Source of the DNA: Alnus glutinosa
Lineage: Eukaryota; Streptophyta; Magnoliopsida; Fagales; Betulaceae
Assembly: GCF_958979055.1 (NCBI RefSeq)
Contig: NC_084896.1
Coordinates: forward strand, 3,782,001 to 3,846,000
DNA: 64,000 nt
Direction of reading: 5' to 3'
This document shows, piece after piece, positions 1 through 12,225 of the stretch. Below the pieces are notes generated by a model, which did no database searches, was not told the origin of the DNA, and was given only the letters and a program-made list of their open reading frames with translations. Positions within the stretch are counted from its first letter, which is position 1. The number at the start of each line of letters is the position of its first letter. A program made the position numbers and the translations under genes.

Positions 1-1728
1 ACCAAACAATAACAGGCTAAAACAATTGACTAGATTTAGTTCAAAACAAAGTCATCTAAATTCGAAAGCTGACAAATCAGAACATTTTCTCTAGTCTTCT
101 TGAAAGAACCTTTCCCAGAAATTCGGGTTCTAACTTCCCAAAAAATCCTCTTAAAAATCTGCTCCTCAGTACTAGGAACAGCACAAAACTGAATAGCATT
201 CCTAGCTTTCCATAAACCTTATACAGCAGATCCAAAAACCAACCTACACAGAACCCTCAACACGGTTTTCTTCTTCCAATTTCTACAACCCTCTAGCAAC
301 AGAATTTGCTAGTCAAGCAAACAAGGCACACCAGGACACCCCTGCAAACAAGACTTTCAAATTCTCGAGCTGAAACTACACTAAAAAAAAGAGATGATTT
401 CTACTTTCAATAATATAATGACAGAACCCACAAAGAGGGTTTCCATTAAAACCCCAAACAAGATGGCGATCACTTGTTGTTAACCGGTTTTGTACTGCCA
501 ACCAAAGAATAAAGGCATGTTTTGGAATAGCACAAGGAAACCAGATGAAATGCCACCATTCAACTTCAGCTTTCTTATCTCTCAAGAAATTCCAAGTTTC
601 AGAACTCACAAAAGAACCCTTCCCAGCAACCTTCCACACTGGATTATCAACAGGGCCCAAAGGAATTTCTGGTAGGTGACTTTGAATATCAACCAAATCC
701 TCAGACCTGGCCGGCTTCTAGCACCAAATCCCATTACTCAAAACAGAAAAAAGTTTAGAGTTTAGCTTACTACTAGCATCATAAACAACCTGAAAACCAT
801 ACATCTCAATCAACATACCACAAGGATGCCAATTATCAAACCACAAATGAATATTCTAACCATCTCCAACTTCAAAAGAAATAAAGTTTTTAGCAACATT
901 CCGAAGTTTGAATAGCCTTCTCCAACACCAAGAACAATCCTGAGGAATGTTCACACTCCAGAAACTCTTACCTTTGAACAAGTACACTTTAATTCAAGCA
1001 ACCCATATGGGACCAGCACAAGCAAATAAGTTCCAGATATGCCTCAAAATGGAAGTTCTATTCTAAACTTCTAAATTTTTCAAGCCAAGACCCCCCTCTT
1101 TCTTAGGAAAACAAACATCACTCCAAGCTACTTTAGCTTTAGCAGAATCATTATATTTCTCATTCCACAAAAACCGATTAAACCTTTGGCTAATATCCCT
1201 AATAATCTTCTTTGGAAGGATGAAAATCCTTGACCAAAAGACCTGAAGACTATAGAGAACTGAGGATAACAACTGAAGTCTTCCAGCAAAAGAAAGGTTC
1301 TTTGACGTCCACGAACCTATACAGCCTGAAATTCTATCAATCAGGGCCTTACAATCAGAGGTAGACAGCTCCGTAGAGATCAAAGGTACTCCTAAGTATT
1401 TGATAGGAAAATGACCCTCCTTCATCTGTAATTTATCCAACAAAGAGAACTTCAAACCAAAAGAGACACCTAAACAAAAAAAAAAAAAAAAAAAAAAAAA
1501 ATTCTTTTGGCCGGGTTGGCTTTTAGACCAGATAATTGCTCAAACTCCAAAAGAGCAGCTTGAATAATAGAAATAGATGACATATCAGCCATAGAAAAAA
1601 TGAGGTGGTCATCTACAAAGCATAGATGGGTCAACTTCAATTTAGAGCAACGAAAATGGAATTTAAAACCAGAACTAGCAAAGGTGTGTTCCTTCAAAAT
1701 CTGAAATAGCACTTCCATGGTATGTAAC
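1..1728 (-). mobile_element. 5'-truncated LINE (non-LTR) retrotransposon, RT and zinc-binding part
   Basis: Remains of a plant L1-type LINE read on the minus strand. From 1728 down to 1502 the frame matches the reverse-transcriptase palm, including the catalytic FVDD box in the context KLTHLCFVDDHLIFS. From 1455 to 1063 it continues as the RT thumb region (motifs KYLGVPL, GRLQL, FNRFLW, KKEGGLGLKNL). From 696 to 376 it matches the zinc-binding domain that follows plant LINE RTs (WHFIWFPCAIPKHAF, CGFCHYIIESRNHLFF). The pieces lie in several frames separated by stops, and a run of about 26 A at 1476-1501 interrupts the RT, so it is dead. Its 5' edge is sharp: sequence from 1729 onward is shared with 12226 onward, where the LINE is absent. 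The 3' end lies beyond the left edge of the window. Confidence 0.85.
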
Positions 1729-2660
1729 ACAGAATTAGTCTTTTTTACTTTTGTTTTAGACAAAAGCAAGAGGACACAAGCTTGCTTTCAAGTCTTCTAA
1801 CTTTTGCATAGGAAGGGTGATTGTGTCACCAGTTTATAGGTAGTATAAGTGGCATGACACTTGCTTGCTTTCAAGTCTTATTTTGTTAGCTACAACTATA
1901 CATTGTTACAATTAGTAGGTAGATAGCTGACATTTTCAAAACGAAAAGAAGCCAGTAGGGTATGTTAACTCTGTTTTTTCTTCTTTTTTCTGCAAGCTCT
2001 GTTTTATTCCAATATTACTCGCACTACAACTACAAAATTGAAAGTTTGAAACTCTAAATCACTTCAATTTCCAATTTTTCATTGTCTTTTTCTATACATT
2101 TTTTTTTTTTTTTTTCTAAAGGTCGTTTAACTTTGTAATGAAATTTGTTTCTAAAGGTCGTTTAACTTTTTCTACACTTGCGTCCAAAGGAAAACATCTG
2201 TTCGAAGAAAATTTGTCGGTGGTTGTTTTGTCGTAAAACATGAATTATGGTCACGACACAAAAGTTGCTTCCTCCTTTGCGTACGTGTGATGAATGTAAT
2301 GGCGGACCATTCTTTTATTTTCTTTTTATTTTGTAAATTTAAGATAAATTATCATTAAATTTTAATTTAATAGTAATTTTTTATTTTTAAATTTATTATT
2401 AAATTTAGGATACATTATTATAAAATTTTAATTTAATAATAATTTTAAAAAGAACATTATATGTATCTTTATAGACTAAACAATGTTCCATGAAAAAGAC
2501 AAAACAATGTTCTACTCCATGAAGTTATTTAAACTAATATTCCATTAGTATCATGAGTTCAGACTGAATAAAATTGTTGAATATTTCCTTTTTAGTCACT
2601 GTAGTAGGAAACAAATTATATAATTCTCATTGTACTTGAGTTTTTAATATGGCGGCAAGG

Positions 2661-2868
2661 AGGGGCGGAGCCACACTTTGGCTTGGGGCCCGAATCCCCC
2701 CCACCCCCCCGAGCCAAAGGTTTCCCAAAAAATAAAAAAATAAATAAATAATCTAAAACAATAAATAAATGATAAACTATTTTTCAAAATTTTTTTAGTT
2801 TTTACCCCCTAAATTATTATTATTTTTTTAATTTGGTCCCCCAAAGCCTAAAAGCTGGCTCCGCCCCT
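2661..2868. mobile_element. MITE with AGGGGCGGAGCCA ends (hAT-like)
   Basis: A 208-bp non-coding element whose ends are inverted: left AGGGGCGGAGCCA, right TGGCTCCGCCCCT. Behind the ends are also matching blocks (GGCTTGGGG on the left, CCCCCAAAGCC on the right). The middle is AT-rich with a C-rich run near 2697-2710. Ends of this type are common in plant hAT-derived MITEs. I could not see a convincing 8-bp target duplication (left flank CGGCAAGG, right flank AGCAGCAG), so the superfamily is an inference. Confidence 0.65.
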
Positions 2869-2980
2869 AGCAGCAGAATTGTGAGTGACATTTTGATATA
2901 ATTATGTGGTTCCCTCTACATAGGTGAAGGCAATTACGAAGAAATTTATTATTTAAAAATAGAGTATAAAATAGTCATAA

Positions 2981-3818
2981 GCCTTACGTGCACGAAGATG
3001 CTTCCGAAGTTTCTAGAAGCTCAGCGGGGGGCAGCCAATCAGGCGAGTCAAGGTCGTCACCACTCTCAGACTTGGAGAAAGAGGTCTAGAGGAGGGCAGA
3101 GACCAGCCTATTCGGTGGCTGATGATTCCGTTTCAAATTTATCTTTGAAAATTTTTTCACCCATTCGAAGGGTGTGTATAATGAAGCATCTGAAGCTTAT
3201 GGCAAATTTTGTTGGTTAAACCTTAAGGAGGAAGCTAGGGGGATCTCTACTGAAGTTGTATGTCATCCCATCAGCCCCCTCCAAATGGTGTTATAAAAGT
3301 TAATTGGGATGCTTCTTTGAATGTGAAAGATAGGTACGTTGGTATTGGGGTAGTGGCCTGGGATCATCATGGGAATTTTATGGGTGCAAGGGCCATCACC
3401 AAAACTGTTGTGGGCTCCCCGAAAGTAGCTGAAGCAATGGCTGCCCTTGAAGCGGTTTTATTTTGTAAAGAGGCTGGTTTTTTTAATGTCATTTTAGAAG
3501 GAAATGCCAAACAAGTGGTCAATGATTTTAATGCTGGGAGGACAGACTTGTGGGCAGCTGAATTATTTGTGGAAGACATTCAGTCGGAGCTTAAAGGTCT
3601 AATGTATGTTAATGTGGTTTATGTAGGAAGGGATTCTAATAATGTAGCCTATGTCCTGACTAAAGAGGCTTCAGCCAAGATTCTAAACATTGTTTGACTG
3701 GAAATAGTCAAATTTTCTTGTGTATGTTCTAAATAGGGACCGGTTGTGTCCCCAAATTCCAGTTTTGGGATCATTTTTTTGATCAATGAAGGCACTTCTA
3801 CTTTGTTCAAAAAAAAAA
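2981..3818 (+). mobile_element. 5'-truncated LINE tail with RNase H-like domain
   Basis: The 3' end of a second LINE, on the plus strand. An open frame at 3260-3697 (145 aa) matches the RNase H domain found at the C-terminus of many plant LINEs: IKVNWDAS near residue 13 carries the first acidic residue, AEAMAALEA the second, and a GRDSNNVAY-TKEA motif lies near the end. The third acidic position, usually in EGD, reads EGN here, so nuclease activity is doubtful. The copy ends in a run of A at 3809-3818. The paralogous spacer at 13553-13605 lacks the whole block, which fixes the insertion limits; about 40 bp of target present there is missing here. The frame 2998-3219 upstream has no recognisable domain. 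Confidence 0.75.
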
Positions 3819-4740
3819 ATCTCACTCTTAGACCTAATAAAGAAAATAATTTTTCTTTTAAATGATTCTCTAATCTGAACACATAAAGAGAGTATGAGTA
3901 AAAAAAAACACACACACACACTAAAATATCTTAAAGATATGTTATTTGCATAACTCTTATACAATAATTAAACAACAATACTAATATGTTTAATATATTT
4001 TTTTTAAAAAAAAAAAGAAAAGTACTAAATACATCAACAATATTGTACAATTATTATTCAGCTAACATATCTCAATATCTTATTGTGCATCAGCTCAAAC
4101 TTTCTATTTTTTGATTTTTTTTCTCTATTTTTCCTTCTTCTTAAAGAATCATATTTATACTAAGACGTAAAAAAAAAAAAAAAAAATTTAATAAAGGGAT
4201 ATACAGTTACACAATTATTGGATATTGAGGGCAACACTAATAAAGAAAGTGGAACATCTTTCCACGCTGTAAAAATTTGCTGGGGTTTCAAACAACCTTT
4301 ATTGGGTAGCCCTTTAGAGCGTTCAACGATATTGGAGGAAATGATTACATTTCGAATAATGGTGCACAATAAGACTATGTTTCTCTATAATTGTTTGTTT
4401 AAATTTTAAAAAAAATTATTACAGGTTAAATAGTACATAATTGAATTTAGGCAAATAATTATAGATGATCCTAATTCTATTATGTGTTATGCAACATGTA
4501 ATCATTTCCTACACAATACACTGATACAACATTAGTATAAATATAACCTAAACCAAATAAGTTGTAATTATTTTTATATTGTTTTAGTTCGTATTGGATT
4601 TGTTGCTAAGAAACTCACCCTTTTCTTATTCATTTTTTTTGAAAAAAGTATTATTATTCCAACTGATGAAGATTCTCGGTAGGGGAAATTCGTGTTTGGG
4701 TTAAAGCTATATAAACTAACTGTAATTCGACTCAATTGGG

Positions 4741-4755
4741 GTATATATATATATA
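4741..4755 (+). promoter_or_regulatory. TATA-rich tract before amidase copy 1
   Basis: An alternating AT run lies about 60 bp before the ATG and is followed by CCCCAACAGGCAATGAC, which is shared with copies 2 and 3 (9287-9311 and 17263-17285). It is the likely core promoter. In copy 1 the duplication junction falls directly at this run, so everything further upstream differs from copies 2 and 3. Confidence 0.45.
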
Positions 4756-4816
4756 CCCCAACAGGCAATGACTTCGTAATTTTATTTTCTCTTTTTGGAT
4801 CGGAGCCATTACTTCC

Positions 4817-7235
4817 ATGGCTACCAAGAAGTCACAACTCTGCTTCTCTCTCTTCTCATCCCTGCTCCTGATTCTCCTAGCCACATTATCGTCCGGGGTC
4901 CAAGCCATCAAGGGCCATGGACTCTCATCGCACAGAGAAGCCACCGTGCAAGATATCCACCTCGCTTTCAAGCAAAACCGGCTGACTTCCAGGAGGCTCG
5001 TTGAGTTCTACCTTAAACAAATCAGCAGACTGAACCTGGTCCTTAAGGGGGTCTTGGAGGTGAACCCAGACGCACTGTTTCAAGCTGATAAAGCTGACCA
5101 CGAGCGTTATACTCATGCGCCTATCTCACTCTCTCCGTTGCACGGCATCCCCATTTTGCTCAAAGACAACATTGCAACCAAGGATAAGCTGAACACCACC
5201 GCTGGTTCGTACGCACTGCTCCGCTCAGTTGTGCCACGGGATTCGGGCGTCGCAACCAAGTTGAGGAAAGCCGGGGCTATCATATTGGGGAAGGCCAGCT
5301 TGAGCGAGTGGTCTCATTTTAGGTCCAACAATGCACCCAGTGGTTGGAGTGGCAGAGGTGGGCAAGGAAAGGTGGGTCTAGAATATTAAGATTAATCTTG
5401 AGTTGCTTTCGATTCATTGCAAAATTTCAACCAAGACACATGAATACAAATTAGCGTTTTATACATATGATCCGAATTTTTGCCTCAATGCGCAGTCAAA
5501 ACAGTAAAAATATAAAGCTAATTGGTATCAGAACTTGCAAGATACTAAGATTGTGATTTGTGAGGTGTGCAGAGTCCTTATACAATGGGAGATCCTTGCG
5601 GGTCTAGTAGTGGATCGGCAATATCAGTAGCGGCAAATATGGCAGCAATGTCGGTGGGAACCGAGACTGATGGCTCTATCTTGTGTCCATCCAGTAGAAA
5701 CTTGGTGGTGGGCATCAAACCAACGGTCGGTCTCACTAGCCGAGCAGGTGTCATACCAATCTCCCCAAGACAGGACAGCGTGGGGTATGTTATCATGTAC
5801 ATAATTTTGTTTTTCACAAAATTCATACATAATATAGCAACCTTTAAATAGAGAAACTATTACAACGTCATGGAAAAAATTAGTATTGTATCATCAATCA
5901 AGTGACTCTTTTAAAAATACTTTTATAGAAATACATACATAATATTATGTACCTAATATGACTAGATCTGACTTATACTACTTAACGTGAAAACGGCGAC
6001 TAACAATGAAATAAAGAGAATAATGATTACTTGGAAAAAAATCAAATAGTTACTACGAACACTTAGCAGATATTTATTTTTCCAAATCAAGAGAGGATTG
6101 AAACATTTGAAATTGCGCTATGTGATGTTCAAACAAATTAAAATTTACACCATTTGTAACTTCAATTTTCTATTGCCTTTTGAGCCTTAATTGATCGTGT
6201 ATGGTTAGAGTAATGCAGCTTTGGCTACAAATTATTTACAAATTTATGTGGCAATTGCCATGCAGGCCCATTTGTAGGACAGTATCGGATGCCGTTTATG
6301 TTCTTGATGTCATTGCAGGCATAGACTACAACGACAATGCAACAATTGAAACATCAAGGTACATTCCAAAAGGGGGCTATGCACAATTTCTTAAGGCTGA
6401 TGGGCTCCGAGGAAAGAGACTGGGGATAGTGAGAGACTTCTACAATTACGGCAATGATGCCATTTTGAATCGAACTGTTGAGCAACATCTTGACACTTAA
6501 AGGTAACCAAACATGCTTAATTCCCGTATCCAATGTACGTATGTATGTTAGAGAACTCATACAAATACTTCGTGCAAATTTAGGCAACGAGGTGCAGTTT
6601 TGGTAGACAATCTGAAAATAGCCAATCTTGCTCAATACTATTCTTCGAGCAGTGAAGATACTGCATTGCTGGCTGAGTTCAAAATATCCTTGAATGAATA
6701 TCTAAGTGAGCTAGTGTCTTCCCCAATTCGTTCCTTGGCTGATGCGATTGCCTTCAACAAGAAAAACCCAAAATTGGTGAGTCTATATAATGAGCTTCAT
6801 GTTCTCTGTATCTTGGCATTGTTCTGTGTACGTCCACATGTGATTGACATAACCAAGACTCAATGGTGACCAATGCAGGAGAGGATAGACGACTATGGGC
6901 AAGACCTTTTCATACAAGCCCAGGCAACAAATGGGATTGGAAAGAAAGAGAAGGCTGCGTTGGCAAATTTAGCCAGACTGACTAGAGATGGTTTCCTCAA
7001 GTTGATGAAAAAGAAAAAGCTAGACGCCTTGGTAACTCCTACTAATTTGGTTTATCCTATCCTTGCAGTTGGGGGTTTTCCAGGAATAATTGTTCCCGCA
7101 GGATTTGACTATGAGGGGACACCATTCGGCATTTGCTTTGGAGGAGTAAAAGGTTCGGAGCCAAAGCTAATTGAGATTGCATATGGCTTTGAGCAAGCCA
7201 CAAAGATAAGGAAGCCTCCTAAAATTGAAGTTTAA
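4817..7235 (+). pseudogene. Amidase-signature gene, copy 1 (premature stop in exon 3)
   Basis: Homologue of the Arabidopsis At4g34880 amidase family, Ser-cisSer-Lys hydrolases that cleave carboxamides; the plant substrate of this group is not established. Five exons with consensus junctions: 4817-5371, 5573-5784, 6266-6502, 6584-6776, 6879-7235 (frame for 517 aa). Residues 1-30 form a signal peptide (hydrophobic LLLILLATL, then VQA). Catalytic residues are visible: Lys116 in ILLKDNIAT, cis-Ser in GSSSGS (about 196), nucleophile Ser about 220 in ETDGSI. The leucine codon TTA near the end of exon 3 in copies 2-4 is TAA here (6498-6500), which truncates the product to 333 aa and removes the C-terminal part. 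Exon 5 also has a diverged patch (VTPTNLVYP instead of VTPDSDVST). Intron 2 is about 300 bp longer than in copy 2. Probably a recent pseudogene; a shortened protein cannot be excluded. Confidence 0.8.
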
Positions 7236-8110
7236 GGCACTCTCTAAGTTTTATGAGAAGCTATATGTGTGCTACAAAAATAAGAAAAATATGAACCTTA
7301 CCTTATGTATATTTTAACCCCTTGAAAATATGAAAAAGAATAAATATATAGACCATTCTAATTGTATTATACTTGCAAGAACCCAGCACGTGATTAGTGG
7401 TCGTTTTCAATTCTCAAGTTAATAATTTTTTTTTTCTTTTTGATTTATAACACAATTTATCAAAAATTATAAAGGAAAAGAGAGAGAGAGAGAGAGAGGG
7501 GACCTATCCTCCATAATACAAAGGACTATAAGGCTTTGAAAAAAGATTGTGAGAATGTGATCTAAATTTGTTAATTCTGGCTTGGAGAGGCATGGACTCC
7601 CCCCCGGCTCAAGGTTTTTATGTAAAAATTTAAAAAAAGTGCCAAGGATTGGTTAAGTTGTAATTAGAATTTAGTTAGCACTCAATGAACACCTTTATAA
7701 TTCAGTAACTCAATGTGGACATTCATTCACCTAATGTGGGATTAATTCTTTGAGATGTCACATCTCTTTCACTCAAATTCCTGATATAAGGAACCAATGT
7801 AGAAGTTAATTAGTACCTCATGAGCAGCGTTATAATCAACTCGATCAATTAATGTGGGCAATTTATTCACCTAAGAAGGACCAACTCTTTGGGGTATCAC
7901 AATGCCCTTCACACAAATCCCTAACATCCTCTCTAAGACTCAAGGCCTATGTCACGTTGTGCTTCACCACCACATAGTGTTATTAGCTTACTATGATGTC
8001 ATTTGTAATAACTCAAGTAATAGCCGAGCCACATGAAAACTAGTGGGCCATGACCCCAACAAAAGTTTATATAAATATGCAATTCATTAAGAAATTGTTT
8101 AATAAGTAAC
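7236..8110. repeat. Downstream module of the amidase array, copy 1
   Basis: Non-coding sequence that also follows copies 2 (11486-12110) and 3 (19497-20400), and in part copy 4 (24336-24400 and 26059-26280). It starts with the amidase 3'UTR. A GA run lies at 7482-7498. The part from about 7590 holds several blocks reading like AATGTGGGATTAACTCTTTG and GTCACATCTCTTTCACTC, reminiscent of an old repeat element, but I cannot assign a family. Confidence 0.7.
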
Positions 8111-8129
8111 CAAGACACATGAATTTTTG

Positions 8130-9310
8130 CCATATTTAACCTTAGCGAGTTAATTTAATATTGGGTTCGAAATTGCTAGTCTCAATATTGCGTGTCGAGT
8201 TCGAATTGTGTCGTGTTGAAGTATGTATATAAGACAATATAGATTTTTCTAAACCCAACTCATTTAATTAAATGAGTTAGATTCTTTAATCTTAACTCAC
8301 TAATAACTGCCATCTGCAATTATTGCAGTCTTCTTGGTTAAGGCCGCCGGGGGGGTGGATAAAACTCAATTGGGATGCTGCAACGGATCAACAAAATGGT
8401 CGTATGGGTGTGGGCCTGGTTGCTTGTGATTCCCAGGGACAAGTGCAGGTTTTGTTGTGTCACACTATGGCTTATCTCGCAGATCCTACTGTAGCTGAGG
8501 CGTTTGTGGCTAGGCAAGGTGTTGAGTTGTGCAACTCTATGGGTTTTAACGCTCTTACTTTTTAGGGGGATTCCCAAACGATTGTCCAAGCTCTTTTAGT
8601 TGACAGAGCCCATCCGAGTTCTTTTGATAGTATTGTTGCGAACACCCGACTGTTGCTGTCATCATTCCCTCAGTGGCAGGTCCGGTTTGTTCGTAGAACA
8701 GGGAATGAAGTTGCTCACCAACTAGCTAAAATAGCTATAAAGCAGAAGGTTTCTCATGTCTAGGAATAGTCTATTCCGGGCTCTATTTTGGATGCTGTTT
8801 GTAAGGATCTAGAATCCTCTTTATAATTATTTTATAAAAGTCTAGGTCGACTTCAAAAAAAAAAAAAAACCTTACTAATTTTACATTAAATACGTGTCAG
8901 ATTCATATACCGTGTAAAAAATTGAGGCCTAAAATTTCCCATTTAATAATTGTAATATGAAACCAATTGATGATATTCAGATATTATAGATTCCCATTCG
9001 AATAGACGAATACATGTGTTCTCAAAGTAGTGGTCACGAAAGTGTGGACCAGAGAGGGTGCCAACTGCCAAGGTCCCAACGTCGAAAGAGACTGTAAACA
9101 TTTTCCCTAGTAATTGGTGGTATATAATATACGTTTGACGAAAGCTGTGAAGTAATAATCATAGACAATTAGGGAATGAGAACGACCTAAACTTTTAATA
9201 TTAATTGATGCAATTAATCACATAATTGTGGCCGGCCACAAGCTGCTTCGAATGTTTGTATCCTTGACATGCAATGTACATATGTGTATATATATATATA
9301 TGTATATATA
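8130..9310 (+). repeat. RNase H (LINE tail) module, copy 1, upstream of amidase 2
   Basis: Paired with 15420-17290. It contains a 5'-truncated LINE tail at about 8310-8871. The frame 8323-8565 gives an RNase H start (IKLNWDAATD, then VAEAFVARQGVELC), ends at a TAG where the family has the EGD acidic residue, and continues in frame behind it (GDSQTIVQALL; FVRRTGNEVAHQLAKIA). It ends in an A run (8857-8871). The same TAG is seen in the second copy, so the LINE was already dead before duplication. The rest (8880-9310) is the amidase promoter region, shared with copy 3. Confidence 0.75.
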
Positions 9311-9311
9311 C
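9287..9311 (+). promoter_or_regulatory. TATA-rich core promoter of amidase copy 2
   Basis: An alternating TATATA tract lies about 50-75 bp before the first ATG and is followed by CCCCAACAGGCAATGAC. The 250 bp upstream, including TGTGGCCGGCCACAAGCTG, is nearly identical to that before copy 3, so both copies should have had the same core promoter. Confidence 0.5.
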
Positions 9312-9362
9312 CCCAACAGGCAATGACTTTGTAATTTTATTGTCTCTTTTTGGATCCGAGCC

Positions 9363-11485
9363 ATGACTTCCATGGCTACCAAGAAGTCACAACTCTCCTT
9401 CTCTCTCTTCTCATCCCTGCTCCTGATTCTTCTAGCCACATTATCGTCAGGGGTCCAAGCCATCAAGGGCCATGGACTCTCATCACTCAGAGAAGCCACC
9501 GTGCAAGATATCCACCTCGCTTTCAAGCAAAACCGGCTCACTTCTAGGAGACTCGTTGAGTTCTACCTTAAACAAATCAGCAGACTGAACCCGGTCCTTA
9601 AGGGGGTCTTGGAGGTGAACCCAGACGTACTGTTTCAAGCTGATAAAGCTGACCACGAGCGTTATACTCATGCGCCTATCTCACTCTCTCCGTTGCACGG
9701 CATCCCCATTTTGCTCAAAGATAACATTGCAACCAAGGATAAGCTGAACACCACCGCTGGTTCGTACGCTCTGCTCCGCTCAGTTGTGCCACGGGATTCG
9801 GGCGTCGCAACCAAGTTGAGGAAAGCCGGGGCTATTATATTGGGAAAGGCCAGCTTGAGGGAGTGGTCTGGTTTTAGGTCCTACAATGCACCCGGTGGTT
9901 GGAGCGGCAGAGGTGGGCAAGGGCAGGTGGGTCTAGAAAATTAAGATTAATCTTGAGTTACTTTCGATTCATTGCAAAATTTCAACCAAGACACATGAAT
10001 ACAAATTAGCGTTTTATACATATGATCCGAATTTTTGCCTCAACAGAACTTCCAAGAAACTAAGACTGATTAATTTGTGAGGTGTGCAGAGTCCTTATAC
10101 AATGGGAGATCCTTGCGGGTCTAGTAGTGGATCGGCAATATCAGTAGCGGCAAATATGGCAGCAGTGTCGGTGGGAACCGAGACTGATGGCTCTATTTTG
10201 TGTCCGTCCAGTAGAAACTTGGTGGTAGGCATCAAAACAACGGTCGGTCTCACTAGTCGAGCAGGTGTCATACCAATCTCGCCAAGGCAGGACAGTGTGG
10301 GGTATGTTATGATAATGTACATAATATTGTTTTTCACAAAAGTTAGTCTTCGTCCAAAGTTTTGGAATTGAGCTATGTGACGTTTTTACACCATTTGTGA
10401 CTTCAATTTTAGTGTACTACGGTTTTTCCTAACGTGACAGTTTATGTGATATTTACTACAAATGCAGGCCCATTTGTAGGACAGTATCAGATGCCGTTTA
10501 TGTTCTTGATGTCATTGCAGGCACAGACTACAACGACAATGCAACAATTGAAACATCAAGGTACATTCCAAAAGGGGGCTATGCACAATTTCTTAAGGCT
10601 GATGGGCTCCGAGGAAAAAGACTGGGGATAGTGAGAGACGTCTTCTACGATTTCGGCAATGATACCATTTTGAATCGAACTGTTGAGCAACATCTTGACA
10701 CTTTAAGGTAACCAAACATGCTTAATTCCCGTATGCAATGTACGTAGCTAGAGACAGGCTCATCTACCAAATGTATATATGTTAGAGAACTCATACAAAT
10801 ACTTCGTGCAAATTTAGGCTACGAGGTGCAGTTTTGGTAGACAATCTGAAAATAGCCAATCTTGCTGAATACTATTCTTCGAGCAGTGAAATTACCGCAT
10901 TGCTGGCTGAGTTCAAAATAGCCCTGAATGAATATCTAAGTGAGCTAGTGTCTTCCCCAATTCGTTCCTTGGCTGATGCGATTGCCTTCAACAAGAAAAA
11001 CCCAAAATTGGTGAGCCTACGTAATGAGCTTCATGTTCTCTGTATCTTGGCATTGTTCTGTGTAGGTCCACATGTGATTGACATAACCAAGACTCGATCA
11101 ATGGTGACCAATGCAGGAGAGGATAGACGACTATGGGCAAGACATTTTTATACAAGCCCAGGCAACAAATGGGATTGGAAAGAAAGAGAAGGCTGCGTTG
11201 GCAAATTTAGCCAGACTGACTAGAGATGGTTTCCTCGAGTTGATGAAAAAGAAAAAGCTAGACGCCTTGGTGACTCCTGATTCTGATGTTTCTACTATCC
11301 TTGCAGTTGGGGGTTTTCCGGGAATAATTGTTCCCGCAGGATTTCACTCTGAGGGGACACCATTCGGCATTTGCTTTGGAGGTGTAAAAGGTTCGGAGCC
11401 AAAGCTAATTGAGATTGCATATGGCTTTGAGCAAGCCACAAAGATAAGGAAGCCTCCTAAAATTGAAGTTCAAGGCACTCTCTGA
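9363..11485 (+). CDS. Probable amidase (At4g34880-like), copy 2, intact
   Basis: The only copy with signal peptide, all five exons and no lesion. Exons 9363-9926, 10090-10301, 10468-10707, 10818-11010, 11117-11485, all with GT-AG junctions and matching phases; product about 525 aa (522 if the second ATG at 9372, the one conserved in copy 1, is used). Residues 1-34 form a signal peptide, so a secretory or apoplastic location is likely. The amidase signature fold is complete: Lys119 in ILLKDNIAT, cis-Ser199 in CGSSSGS, nucleophile Ser223 in TETDGSI, and the C-terminal GGFPGIIVPAG and FGICFGG blocks. Differences from its sisters: IKTTVG for IKPTVG in exon 2, one extra codon in exon 3 (RDVFYDFGN), and a stop changed to CAA that adds four residues (QGTL). 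An amide hydrolase role is established for the family; the substrate here is unknown. Confidence 0.88.
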
Positions 11486-12067
11486 GTTTTATGAGAAGCT
11501 AGATGTGTGCTGCAAAAATAAGAATAATATTAACCTTACCTTGTGAGAATGAGATCTAAATTTGTTAATTCTGGCTTGGAGGGGCATGAACCACCCCCCC
11601 CCCCCCCCCCCCCCCTGCGCAAGGTTTTTATGTAACAATTTAGAAAAAGTGCCAAGGATTAGTTATGTTGTAATTAGAATTTAGTTAGCACTCAATGAAT
11701 ACCTTAATAATTTAGTAATTTAATGTGTACAATTCATTCACCTAATGTGGGATTAACTCTTTGAGATGTCACATCTCTTTCACTCAAATTCTTGATATAA
11801 GGAACCAATGTAGAAGTTAATTAGTACCTCATGAGTTGCGTTAGAATCAACTCAATCAATGCGGGCATTTCATTCACCTAGGAGGGACTAACTCTTTGGG
11901 GTATCACAATGTCCTTTAAACAAATCCTTAACATCTTCGTTAAGACTCAAGGACTATGTCATGTTGTGCTTCACCACCACTTAGCGTTATTAGCTTATTA
12001 TGATATCATTTGTAATAACTCAAGTAAGAGCAGAGCCACATGAAGACTAGTGGGCCATGACCCCAAC

Positions 12068-12110
<43 letters not shown>
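11486..12110. repeat. Downstream module of the amidase array, copy 2
   Basis: Matches 7236-8110 and 19497-20400 but lacks the roughly 250-bp stretch just behind the 3'UTR that the other two have. It holds a run of about 22 C at 11594-11615, where copy 1 has 7-8 C and copy 3 a short run, and ends in a T34 run with an AT dinucleotide tract (12073-12132). These homopolymers are likely slippage sites and assembly trouble spots. Confidence 0.7.
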
Positions 12111-12133
<23 letters not shown>

Positions 12134-12225
12134 TTGCAATTCATTAAGAAATTGTTTAAACTCACAACTATTTTTAAGGAGATGGCCCCTTAAGCAAATT
12201 TTTTTCTTCCTATTTTTATGTGAGA

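Larger units (their letters stand above)
1729..4738. repeat. Upstream module of the amidase array, copy 1
   Basis: Non-coding segment paired with 12226-15402. Clearly matching stretches are about 1729-2165 with 12230-12600, 2900-2980 with 13485-13560, 3819-4140 with 13605-13906, and 4145-4738 with 14600-15402. The stretch 2165-2890 does not obviously match its counterpart. A LINE tail (2981-3818) occurs only in this copy. The match ends at the sequence GACTCAATTG, after which this copy runs into the TATA-rich start of amidase copy 1 while the second copy runs into the RNase H module. This marks a duplication or deletion breakpoint. Confidence 0.75.

Noticed and set aside
3260-3697. RNase H-like frame as a possible domesticated host gene
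   Set aside because: It ends in an A tail, has a defined empty site in the paralogous spacer, and has lost an active-site acid; a LINE tail is the simpler reading.
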